A stretch of DNA of 64,000 bases from Acanthaster planci (taxonomy: Eukaryota > Echinodermata > Asteroidea > Valvatida > Acanthasteridae). Below the pieces are notes generated by a model. The model saw only the letters and a program-made list of their open reading frames with translations, did no database searches and was not told the DNA's origin. The position numbers and the translations under genes are program-made. The stretch's first letter is position 1. Each line of letters opens with the position of its first letter. Below, piece after piece: positions 24,701 to 36,700 of this stretch. The DNA is taken from positions 124,001-188,000 of the forward strand of contig NW_019091526.1 in NCBI RefSeq assembly GCF_001949145.1, given 5' to 3'.

Positions 24701-27700
24701 TCACCTTTCTCCCCAAATAATGACAATGAGGCACTGGTAATAAGCAAGGATATCACTAGTGTTGGCCCAAGACTTGATTGTAGCGCTGGGTTAAGTGCTC
24801 CCTAGGTCCCGAGCTCTGATGCTCCTACAAAACGGATCTTAAGGCCTGTTTCAATATTCTGGTTTAATTTGTATCACAAAGAGCGTACTGAGCTCTTTCT
24901 TATGATGTCAGACCCATTATGGTATCCTGATAACAATGAACATTATGTGAATGAAAATTGCTGAAAGTTGCTGTTGATTTACATTGCACATTTGAAGGCC
25001 TGAATTCAACAATAACTCTGGCAACTTATGGGTCATTTTGTTAACTTGGGTCAGAGCTGCCTCGAGACCTTCAAAGCAGGTGGGACCTATAGCTGGATTG
25101 TAACCCCAAGATAATGACAGGAACTGAGGGGAAATCCATTGGATCCAATAGGATCTGACGTATGAGGCAGAAGTGGTTTACCTGAAGGGGAGAAACCCGC
25201 CCACCAGGCAATGCATAAAGCCCGAACGGAACCAGGGCACGGATGGTATCTCGCGGGCGATGTTCTTGGTCCGGCAGGGGGCGTCAAAAGAGTCGGCCAT
25301 GTTCTTGCCAAAAATGCCTCCAATCACCGTGAGAGGGTAGCCCACTGGAAACATCCAACAAAAACCGACAACAAATGCTATTTCAAGTTTAAACAAAAAT
25401 CTTCAAAGTTTCCATGGACCTTCGGACCATGGAACACAGCCACCAGTCCACCCCCTTCCTAAAATGCTCACGTGGTGCATCCTGAAAATGTTCTCTTTTG
25501 AAATTTTGGAAGAGTATCCTCTGACAGTTTTCTGAACTGCGGAAAAAGCCCACTATTTAGCTATTTTATGACAATAAAAAGCTCTGTGGGAAACCCCAAA
25601 TAATCTTGGCTCGTGCTTGTACTTTAAAGTCAAAGCTACAAAGCATGATTTACTGATGACTGAGAGCCACTTTCACACAGCTCCTACGCAGATATACCGC
25701 CCAGCCAATTTTTGTGCTGAGGAGATATGAGCGGGGAACCAGTCGCAGGCAATAAATGCTGTATGGTATTATGGCTGGTAACCTGTGTTTTCTTAACTCT
25801 TCAAATATTTCCCTACAGTGTAAATTTCTGTGCTAAGGCTGCGTCCGAATTACTTGACTGCAGCTTGAAATTACACACGAGTCTATGGTTGCGGCTATGC
25901 AGTTGGCTCCACAGCTAAATCAAGTGCCAAATCTGAGTCCCAAAGTAAACCTGAACTGGTGAGGTAAACATTGTGCTTATCAGGCCTGTATTTCTCAAGT
26001 CAGGCTTGGTATTCCAAGAATGTCCATAACACAATAGAGGAGCTGCTTTGGTTTAATTTACAGCTCAAGTATGCTGTTCCAACGTGGGTCGTTCTCAAGT
26101 GGGCAAGGCCAACTCACCTAGTATCCAGATGCACATGAGCAGCAGTATAGTGGTGAAAGGCAGGGCTTGGGTGGAATCGTTGTACCAGGCCACCGAGTTG
26201 ATCACACTCCAGATCAGAAAGAATGGTGCTGAACAACAAAGACATTCACAGCAGGATAAAGCACCAAGATTGGGAAATGAAGCACTGCAATATTCTCTAA
26301 ATTACAGGCTGTGGCCTTTAACTTTCTAATGGCCAAGGCCAACTGGCCTTAAGTGCATACACACATTGTGGGCCATTAAGGCCAACTGTAAAGGTACAAT
26401 GGACAGTTACAAATTTCACATAACAAGATAAATGTAAACACTTAAATCATGCATTGTTAATTTTACTGGACAAAGAAAATAAATACAGGAACAAGCATGG
26501 ATTGAGCTTCACTAAAAAATTGGGTTCTGTATATATCTCTTCAACGATGCTTTGGGGAGAAAATTAACTGAATTTTACCAGTGAACAATGACGATGTCAA
26601 AACAATGTTCCACACCCAGTTTTCCCCTCCCAGCTTCTTGTAGAAGGTGCTGGACACATACCCAGACACACCTGGTGACAGACATAGACAAACATTATTC
26701 AGCAAAGGAAGCAACTTTAGTGTGCTACAGAAACTCTTTGAATGATGGGTTACACTCTACCATGATACTGCTGTTGAACTACAAGCCTAATTATCTAAGA
26801 GAATTCCTGGGGATTTTACCATAAAGTGGTAAATGCAACACACAAGCTGCCTTCATTTTTGGTTTGTTTTGTTTGAAATCGTTCAGGGCTGCCAATTTTG
26901 ATCATAACAAAGAAGAAATTTCACTGCATCAAAGTTGAGTTAACAAAACACACAAAAACTGTCCAACAGATGAATTTTTTAGAATGTAGAAAACACGGTT
27001 TCTTTCAAGCCACAATTCCAGATTCTTTGAGCAGTATAAATGAAGATGTTTCTATGACACCGTTTCCAAAATACTGCTTTCCAGCAAACATACGCTGTAA
27101 ATTGTACAAACTCCTTTCCTCCAAGTAAGTTTCATCCATGGCTCAGTGAAATGCTACTTGCGAGATGACATTCACTTACCTGAGGTCAAAGCGTACAGCA
27201 AGATGGCCGCGGTGTTGATGGAGCCATGTTTGTGGACGTTGAACATCCCCAGCAGAGCCATGATGATGATGGCAGTGGCCAGGGTCAAGAACTGGGAGCC
27301 CACACCTAGTGGTGTAATCAAAATCAGGGACGGAGAGGCAAACAGTTGATAAAAAATGCACACTCAGAATTCCAATCTCTTGGAGCAAATCAACAGTTAA
27401 CAGATGGATTCTTTCCATGCCCATTTCCGGGGACTATCCTTCCAATGTCCCTGAGCAGGTTACTGTACTGTGATGGCTTCCCTCTGCCCGGGAGCAAATT
27501 GTCCCTCAGCAATACTGTCCTTTGCCACAGAGTAAATTGTACATGTGCGTGTTAGCTCAGTATTAGTTTGGTATTGAGAGTGCACAGGAAATTTGATCAC
27601 TGATCAGGTATGATAAAGAATAGGCCTAATTTCCAAATAAAGCCTTCTCTATTGAGCGTGCGCATTCAAACTGTTTGCTTAGCATTATGCTCTAACTGCG

Positions 27701-30700
27701 CTAACCTGGACTACAACACCAAATACTATGATACAATATCACCATTGAAACCCCCTGAATAAAGACAGCATACTGGAGGCCGCTCTGCCGATGGCTTTCT
27801 GCATATTGGTGAATCGTTATCAAAGTCAAAGCTCAAAGGAGGCTTCACAGGATTTTGCTGGATTGAAGAAAGTACAGTAGAGCCCCAGCCCGCACTGCTC
27901 CCCAGCTGAGGTACAAAGAATGGTCAGTTGGTTTCCTACACAGTGGAGGATTTTGAAATAGCTTCAAGTGAGAATACCAAAGAGTTATACTGGAAATTCC
28001 TTGCTTCCAAACGGTCAAAAAATCACAACACAAAAAGACGGATTTTTAGACAGTTAAAGAGACCATCTTTGTACCACATATCAGAACAGTCATGGCTGGT
28101 CTCAGTGACAAAGAAGCACCATCTTATCAATACGACAAAAAGGTGACAATATCTGAGTAACATCAGGCAAAGCTATGAGAGTAGCGTTGTTCAGCTCACC
28201 AAGCATGGCACACAGCAGACTCCTCTGCGGAGGGAATCGGAAGACGTCTGTGTGGATGATCTTCCAGCCATTCTCCTCCTGGTCCATCTCATCCGCGTCG
28301 TCGTCGTCCAGGTTGTAACGGGCAAAGTCGTTCTTCAAGACTCGCATCTGCAAATACGGGGATAATTGAAGAAACACATATTGTTCCTAGTCTTGATAAG
28401 AGGGAGTGAAGTCCCCAGTTGTTAAGGCAAGTCCTGATAAAAGTGTCACTGGCTTGAATCCGACTTCAGGCCAACTATTGTGTCCTTGGGGAAGTCGTTT
28501 TACCCTGACTTGATTCTTTCTACCAAGGAATGTAAATGAATATCACTGCACAAAACTCCAGGGGATCAGAAATAGTCTCAGTTGTTTGGTATTTCAGAAA
28601 CCAGAGGCAAGCACCGGTCTGTTGTACCATACATGACTCAATCTAACAAAATGAGCCGTACGTTGCCAAAGCTAATTTGGAGAACTTTGCAGACCTTGAA
28701 AAGATTTCTTCTCAGTGTAAATCAGTAGGAACCCTCGACATTTTCCACCTGCACATTGTAATTTTTTTATCCTGATGCTAAACTGCTTAATGCAACATAT
28801 CGACCTCAGTTTGCTCGTTCTCAAGAAATGGCCCTGGGATTCGTTCGTTGGACTCTGGTGACAGATAGCTTTTGTAGTCAGGGGACAAGTCTTGAGGTGG
28901 ATTCACTCACCAAGATGATCAGAACAAATCCTAGCAGCAGGAACACAAGCACCATGGAGTTGATAATGGACAGCCAATGAACCTGTACACAAAATGACCA
29001 ATAGCATCAACCAACAACAAAGACGCACCTTTCCATGGGGTTGGAGAAAAAAAAAATGAAGAATTACTTGTGATCATTTGACACATGGTAACATCTACTG
29101 GGATAAAAACAGGACAAACAAGAAGATGTCATTGTTGCTGTACTCTAGGTATCTACACCAAAGATACTACACGCTGGTGCGGGTTCAGACAAATATTGGT
29201 CAAACACTTTCCATGCACCCAGCAGGAGCCACTCACACCAGAGCTCTAGTGAGTGATCTTACATCATCTACTCTTTCTGCAGATGAGCTCTCAACCCTAA
29301 CAGTTCTGAATCCTCTGTTTGCGAATTTAGGACTGCTGGGGTTGATGAATTTAAACTGGATTTGAACCCTACACGCTGCGGTCTTTTTGATAGGATGCAA
29401 ACCTAAAACTAGCTGAAGCGTCCAACTCCCTCCGTGCAAAACTGTTTCACGTCATGAATTTGTTCCTTGGAGGTAAGACCACTGCCTCAATCTTGCCAGG
29501 TCCTCCAGAGACAATTTTCAATAAGTTGAGGCCATGTAAATAAGACAACGTACATGTAGCAGCGGAAATGATTTAAGGTATAATCTAGGCATTCACTTAT
29601 ACACTGTTGAACATTTATTCAAGATATTAACAGAGTGCATCCTTGAAAAATCAGCCACAGGTTTTTGCTAAATAATCTTAATCTTTCAAAATCCTCCACT
29701 GAGGTATGGAAGATTTTAGAGGACTAGGGGAAGCGTTTATGAAATACCGGCAGTTCACAACACAGTGCACCACCAAGAGGTTAACATCGAGAGGCCATCA
29801 AAATGCCACTGTGGGGAACAATTGACACAATTTATTCGCTGGTTGCATGAGGGGAACTTGAATTGTGCAGAAAGTTCCTCCTACACTTTAAAAATGAATA
29901 TCCTGACATAAATGCCTAATGTTGTTGACCATAAACTTGACAAACAGGATGGCACTCCATGGCAACCGCTTGGTGGAGCACGGTATTGTGTATCGCCCAT
30001 ATTGAAAGAAGAGCTTGAAATACCTCCAGGGTCCTGGGGAAGAAATTGCTGCTCTTCAGCAGTCGCAGGTGGCGTTGATTGTACGGCGTCTTGGTCTCCT
30101 GCCAGACCACGGAGTAGGTGAACTGCACTTCCAGGGGCGCCACGGCATCGTCGAGATTCAGCGGCATCCGGTCCCTCATGGTGATGTTGGCGTAAACGAT
30201 CTGCGCAAGGGATTGAAAGAGCAATTTGACTGGCAAACCGCACGCGGGAAAAGATGAGGCCACATCTGAGTTCTGCATGGAAAGCTGGGCCTGGGTCTTT
30301 GCACCTACCGGAACATCTACATGAGCACATCTCGACATTAAATGTAACCATATCTTAACTTGGTTTCATCAGAAAATGGAACACAAAGTGAGCAGGCAAT
30401 GCAAACATCTTGTCATCACACTCATAGCTACTATTTATTCCCAAGTTGATTCACTCTTGATTGTTGAACCCATGATGAATACAGTCGGAATCTTTTGGTC
30501 TAGGAACCACACTGCGCAAATGCCAACACCTGGTTTTTTTTCAATCAATAGACAAGCACCCGGACAAGCATGATGCAGCGACCTGTATACGCAGTGAGTA
30601 TATTCAAATGACACAGCTGATGGGTGTTTTGTATCTATGTTGCCATTGTTGTGTGCCTATGCACAGCCTACAATCTCTGTTCTACAATATCTGACGACGA

Positions 30701-33700
30701 AAGAATCTGAAAACTTTATTTCTGGGTGACTTAAGCATTTATGACCCAACCACAACCGCTTGAAAAGAATTCCACACAATGTTAATAGAGTGATGCCTCT
30801 GATTATTTACAGTGCTTTCTTGATTATGATGTGGAATATGAAGGCACATGTGCATCTTTAATCCGCATTTACCGTGTACCTTGGAATTCAATTGCATAAC
30901 CCAGTGGTACATATTAATTCTATATAAAACCCCAAGTCTTGCCCTATGCTGGTTGTCTGTGTTCCACAGGCGTGCGGTCGCCATGGCTCACTGTAGACTG
31001 CAGTTTGATTTTGTGTATGAGAATAAATGACTGAGTACGGAAAAGTCGATGTCCTCCACTACCCCCAATTGACCGAGTCTGTACTTAACGCAGATGGCTG
31101 ACTGAAGATTGCTCCATCACAACAGGAACCCTCAATTTTCTTCAAAATAATGTCCTTTTTTCATCAGGATGCCAAATTGAGTGATGAATCAGAATAAGAG
31201 AGCTTGGTTTGATCTCTTTGATGCAAACACAAACAAGATTGCTGAAAACCATGGCCTTGTTTTGTGGGATCCAGCCACATGCGTTTCAAATTTTCAAATG
31301 CAATTAACATTCGCTGACTGGATAACTTCTGTTAACCTACCTGGTCCCCGTTGTATTCAATATAGAAGGTGTGGTGATGCCACAGGAATAGTTTATGGGT
31401 GTGGGGGATGAACCCGCCCTCTTCAAAATGGCCAACAAAACCGCGGAGTGGAATGTTATCTGTAACAAGAAAAGCAATTCAGAAATGAGAGAATCGCAGC
31501 TCAGTCTGTTGTAAAAGCATCCCTGCAATGAGCACAGGTTGTATCCTTCTCATGACTGGAGGCTCCGACAGTGCAGGGATTAACCTCACCCCCTAGGCCC
31601 TTTTTGCCAGGGACCCTCCTCGATTCTCCAAAATCCTCCAATTTCGGGGATGAAAAAATTTGACTCAATCCTCCAAACTTTCTTGGAAATGTTACTCAGA
31701 GGTGTGCCTACTGCCTCAATCCTTAAAAATCCTCTGGCAATTCCTGTCATAATGTTGAGGCAGTTCAAGTGGCACCCTTGAGCGGTGCAGTTGATTCAAA
31801 AGAAACATCAGGCTGAATTTACGCATGACTAAGCAAAAACAATGTTCACAAAGTCTTACCTATGACCTTCATGCATGGCATCCTTCGCAATCAATCACGC
31901 ACTTTTGCCATTAACCCTCAATCCTCCAAAATCTTTCAAAATCACCCGAAGGATTTTGGAGGATTGAGGAGGGTTAGGGTTGAAGAGTGCCAGATGTAAA
32001 GAAACCTTACCCACGATAAACTCAAAGTAATAAAGATCCTCTATGGCTTCCTTCATCTGTTTGAGGTCGGCTTCTTTCAGCGTCACAATGCACAACTGTT
32101 TGTTGATTTCGTTCTCTGGCAGAGAAAGTGAAAGCAATCATAAGTCTAACTAACTGTGGCTTTCGATTCTGCTGCATTATTTTAACTTGTGTCTCTCGCT
32201 TGATTGGCCGAAAGAAAGTCACATGATCAATAAACCTCTTTCTAACAGTCAAAGAGAGTCAACACTGAATTTCCTTCTACAACGATTTATACATTGGCTA
32301 GTCTTCAACAGTAAACTTGAACATTGCTTAAGTGAACACTGTGACAAGACAAAGTCCAGCGACAGAATGACTGATGGAACAGGCGTTGACATTTGTACAC
32401 ATATATCTCTATCATGTGACACAGTTGCAATGGTATGGCTAGTCAATATAAAAAAAAACAAACTCTAAATAGTCCTGTCATCTGATTAATAATTGTTGAT
32501 CACGTGTCACTGACTTCAGCCCACCGTATGGTGCAGCCACACCACTAAAAACCAAAGAAGTTTGATTTAATTGATAAATCGACACTGGATTCTTGGCCAC
32601 AAGAAAGTTCTGATCATGTACGTGTAGGAAATGTGAGGATTTATGCACGTAGGGATTTATTCCGGTTTGAATGTGGCCTCACGTACAATTACCCATGATA
32701 TTACTTACGCTTGAATTTGACATCGTACATAGAAATTGCCATTCTGTCTCCATCTAGAATTTCTCCTAATGTTAAGCTGCGTGTTTCAACCTGGAAAGCC
32801 AGAGTAATCAGGAGTACATGTGAAAGTTTGTTGTCTTTTACCAAAGTCAACGATTTAAACATATTATTTATGAGGTACATGTACATCACACAAGTCAGTT
32901 CATAAACTTCATGGGCTCTTTGAGAATATTTGGAAACACTACATTCATACACCATTTACGTGGGGAGTTTCTATGAGTACAAAAGGCCAAATTGAGAGGT
33001 TTGTTGAAGGGAAGAATTCCATATGCAGATGCCGCTGGATACCTTGTGAACAGATCCTATGAGACTGGTCTGAAAAATTCAAACATGTTGCCTGTAATGT
33101 TGCATTACATGACATACTAAAGTCCTGTTATTTCCCATGACATTAGCTTAAATAGTGCTCATAGTGAGCTGACCTTCTTGAATGGTCTACCTTCTCACAA
33201 CACCCATTATGAGCATTTTGTGTGAATTATGATATTATACATGTATACATGCAGAAGTTTGCTCAGTTTTGAAAGCACATGCATTTGATTGACAAGTGTG
33301 ATATCATACATGTAAGTAGTTGATGTGAAAGGATATATGAAGGTTATTCACAGGAGCACGTTGAGAGTTTATAGGGCTAATGGTCAACATACAGTGCTTG
33401 TGCATTTTGAAGTACATATAGGACAGTGCATCGAGTACCTTTTAAAGTCAAATCTGTATCTCAATCACTGATCAATGAAACCGTCAAGATAAAAACTGAT
33501 GATGCTTAATCCTATACTGCGTAACTTTTCAGTTTTTCACAGAGCACGTACATCAAGCACTCATCAATGCTGCAATTATACACAAATTGCATCATCCTTA
33601 CAACGAATGTAAACAGACGCCCGCAACCAACTGAAGATGCCTTGTAAGGGCAGGACATACATGTAAATTCTACAAGATGTCAAAAGTAGAGTTCTGTGAT

Positions 33701-36700
33701 ACAGACTGCTAGAGGAAAAGTGTGCTACAGTTTACAGGAAACAGTCTCCTTGTATCCTACCTTCTCTGGTCTACACACAGGTAACTGATAGTAATGGTAA
33801 GTCTCATGAGGGTTGAAGTAAGGTCCCACTTTGTTAACGTACACTACCACCTGCAAACCAACCAACGAATGTAAAAAACTTATCAAAATAATTGTCAAAA
33901 ACAAAGTGTATCGCGCTATATTATGCAAACGTAAATAAGTAACATAACTCAGTTGAAAGATTTGCTCCCACTGAGCAGTCTCAACCGCTCTTAGAGAAAT
34001 CCAAAAGATTGTGGATAAATGACCCGAGGTTCTCCAGCCTCATTCCCACTCTGACCCTTTTTGTATCTGATTATCTTTGTAAGTTTTTGCACAGTGTCTT
34101 ACATGAGGCCATATTATTTTGTGAATGGGTTATCTTGACTAAAGACATGGATCAAATGACAAAATAAAGGAAAGAGTTCCATACATAGACATCACTTGAC
34201 ACCTTGTGCAAAAAACATACGAAACTAGTCTGAAACATTGCAAGTGCTTTCTAAGTAAATATTATATATTCAATATTCAATATTTTCACTGCTAAATTTG
34301 ACTTTTTTAAGTGTCACCTTCTTATGGCCTATAAATCACTGTGCGGGAAAGCAACTAGACTGAGATTGTCACAATAACAATTTTTAAGTGAAAAAAATTT
34401 GCTTCACATGTATTTGGAAAAATACAGTTTAGTTAATAATTTACTGTTAATTTGCCGGAGATAGCTTAATATCCACTGTCAAAACAATGGACACTGGATC
34501 GAGCCAATGTTTGGTAACATCAGCAAAACGTCAGATAACAAAATTTGACTGTCCTTAATTTTAATTTGGAATTTTCCACCAAATGTTCACACCTTTATTC
34601 AAATGTCTTTAATTATGATTAATATATTACATTCATATGAGACAAGCAGTATTTTGTGTGAAGTAAAACAAATGGAAAGATCATCTTCCAACAATTGATG
34701 CCCAGTGCACAAACCTATGAGACTTGTCTGAAAAACTAATTGGTTTGTAACATAAGTGTATACTTTGGACTTTTTTATTAGCTTTAATTTCAATCTCTGG
34801 GACATGTTGTAACTTTCTGATGGCTGTTATAACATTTTAAGGGAAAATTAGAGTTGTCCGTTGAGGAAACTCTTCCCAAACAAATTGGCTTCTTCCAGCA
34901 ACAACATGCCAGGCCAAGCGGTCACTGTGTCTGTTTTGTCACGAGACGTATGGCCATAAGAGAATACAGATGTGTGCAGATCGTCAAGGGATGAGAGGGG
35001 AGGATGGTAGGAAAAAAACCCTCAGTTTTTGACAATAATATAGGTTAAATTCTTCAAAATAAACAAAAACCCGGCATTTCAATATAGGTAGAAATTCAGT
35101 ACTAGGGTCTTTAGGGGAAGATTTGCTCCAGAAAGCACAAACGGAGGTTTTCTCTGGAACAACTACCTGACCCTGGCAGAGCACTTTTCAAAATGCCATG
35201 AAGTACGGAACCATCAAGAAGATGACCCCGGTAAGGTCTACGGAGTAGTACATGTACATGTACCTTACAATTTGGGAAGTACCTGGCGACTATCATCAAT
35301 TTACGGTCATGCACGTTGTTCTTCANTATTGGTGCAGGAAAAAGGCCAAAATTGTAGCAGTATTAGAATAAAATCTTCCTTTTTTAATCATATGAGGCAA
35401 GAAATTGCACATATCCAATCACGACTAATGTTATTACATTGTCACGATCGCACGATTGTATAAAGAAATGCTAAAAGGATGCTTTCTTACAGGAGGGCTC
35501 AAAATGCCAGAAGCTTGAAAGCCTCTTTTCCAGAAAAAGTAGGGATCAAGTATTTATAAACTTGTAAAAAATAATGACTTCTAAATGCCGACATGTGCTG
35601 CTTGCCGACTTACACGATGTTCTGCCTTAATACCATCCATATGATTCATTGTGCCAGTTTAATTGCTTTGATCTGCCCTGGTTTATTTCTATCTCCGTTA
35701 ATTGATTGATTTTGATCATCGCTAGCACTCCGTCCGTACTGAGGACGACCCGTGCATGCTCTTTGTACTGACATAACGCTAACACGCACTAGCATACATG
35801 TCATGCACGGGCGCCGAGCGTATATACGTACATGTACATGTATATGCACGCGGGATCTCGGGGGGCAGGCCGCAAGTAAAACTTCGTTTAATAGGGCGAA
35901 CCCCAAAAAGGGACAGAGCGCATGCGCATGCACTAGAGGGGGTATTGGTATTAATGCGAATATTGGGGAAACCCATTTGTGGTCGCGCTCGCGTGCATGG
36001 AAAATATACATGTACAGTACAATGTGGGCCCACTCCACGTCAGTATCGACAACGAAGCTCTGGAAATCGATTGTTTGTTTACAGCCCACTTTATACCGAG
36101 GATTTTTTTTTGTGGTTTTGTGGAAAAGAAACTGAGAGAACATGAAGACTTGAACGAAACGACGGCTTATAAAGGCCCACTTGAAAATTATCAATGGAAA
36201 TGCATCAACACACGATCTGTATGTTTATCAACAGGCTGATTTACGAGTTGAATGATGCCGACTTGACCCGGAGTTTTCTGTAACCATTTAGCAAACAGTA
36301 AATATTTTAAAAGGATCCCCATTTCATTTAAATAAAGGGATAAACACTATTTATTATATTTAAACTTAGTTTAAGCGGGTTAGGAATCCTTGAATTCTAA
36401 CGGGAAAGGGACACAAAATCTAAGCAAGCATTAAATCAGAGGCTGGATTCAGAAGGAAGAAATCATCCGGGTAATTGTAATTAATTAAAAATGACCATTA
36501 CAGTTTTACACGGGGAATGCAACAAATAATAGCAGCATGATAAACACCTTTTATTGAAGGGGGGATGGCATGTTGTACAAGAACTGAATAGCTTATACTC
36601 ACATGACTCATGAGTTTACATGACTGGTTGTCAAAAATGTAAATCAAACTTGGTTTCAAATTAATTGGCCTTGGTGCCCCTTGAGCTGGCCTGGTGCCCT

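Noticed and set aside
29190-29430. Possible tRNA-derived SINE on the minus strand (GGTTCAAATCC B-box-like word)
   Set aside because: The A-box side is not recognisable and there is no tail or second copy; a chance match is possible.
35646-36194. 182-codon open frame and overlapping frames of 84-127 codons on both strands
   Set aside because: Several frames are open at once in a CpG-rich, stop-poor block inside TM9SF1 intron 1. This reflects composition, not a gene.
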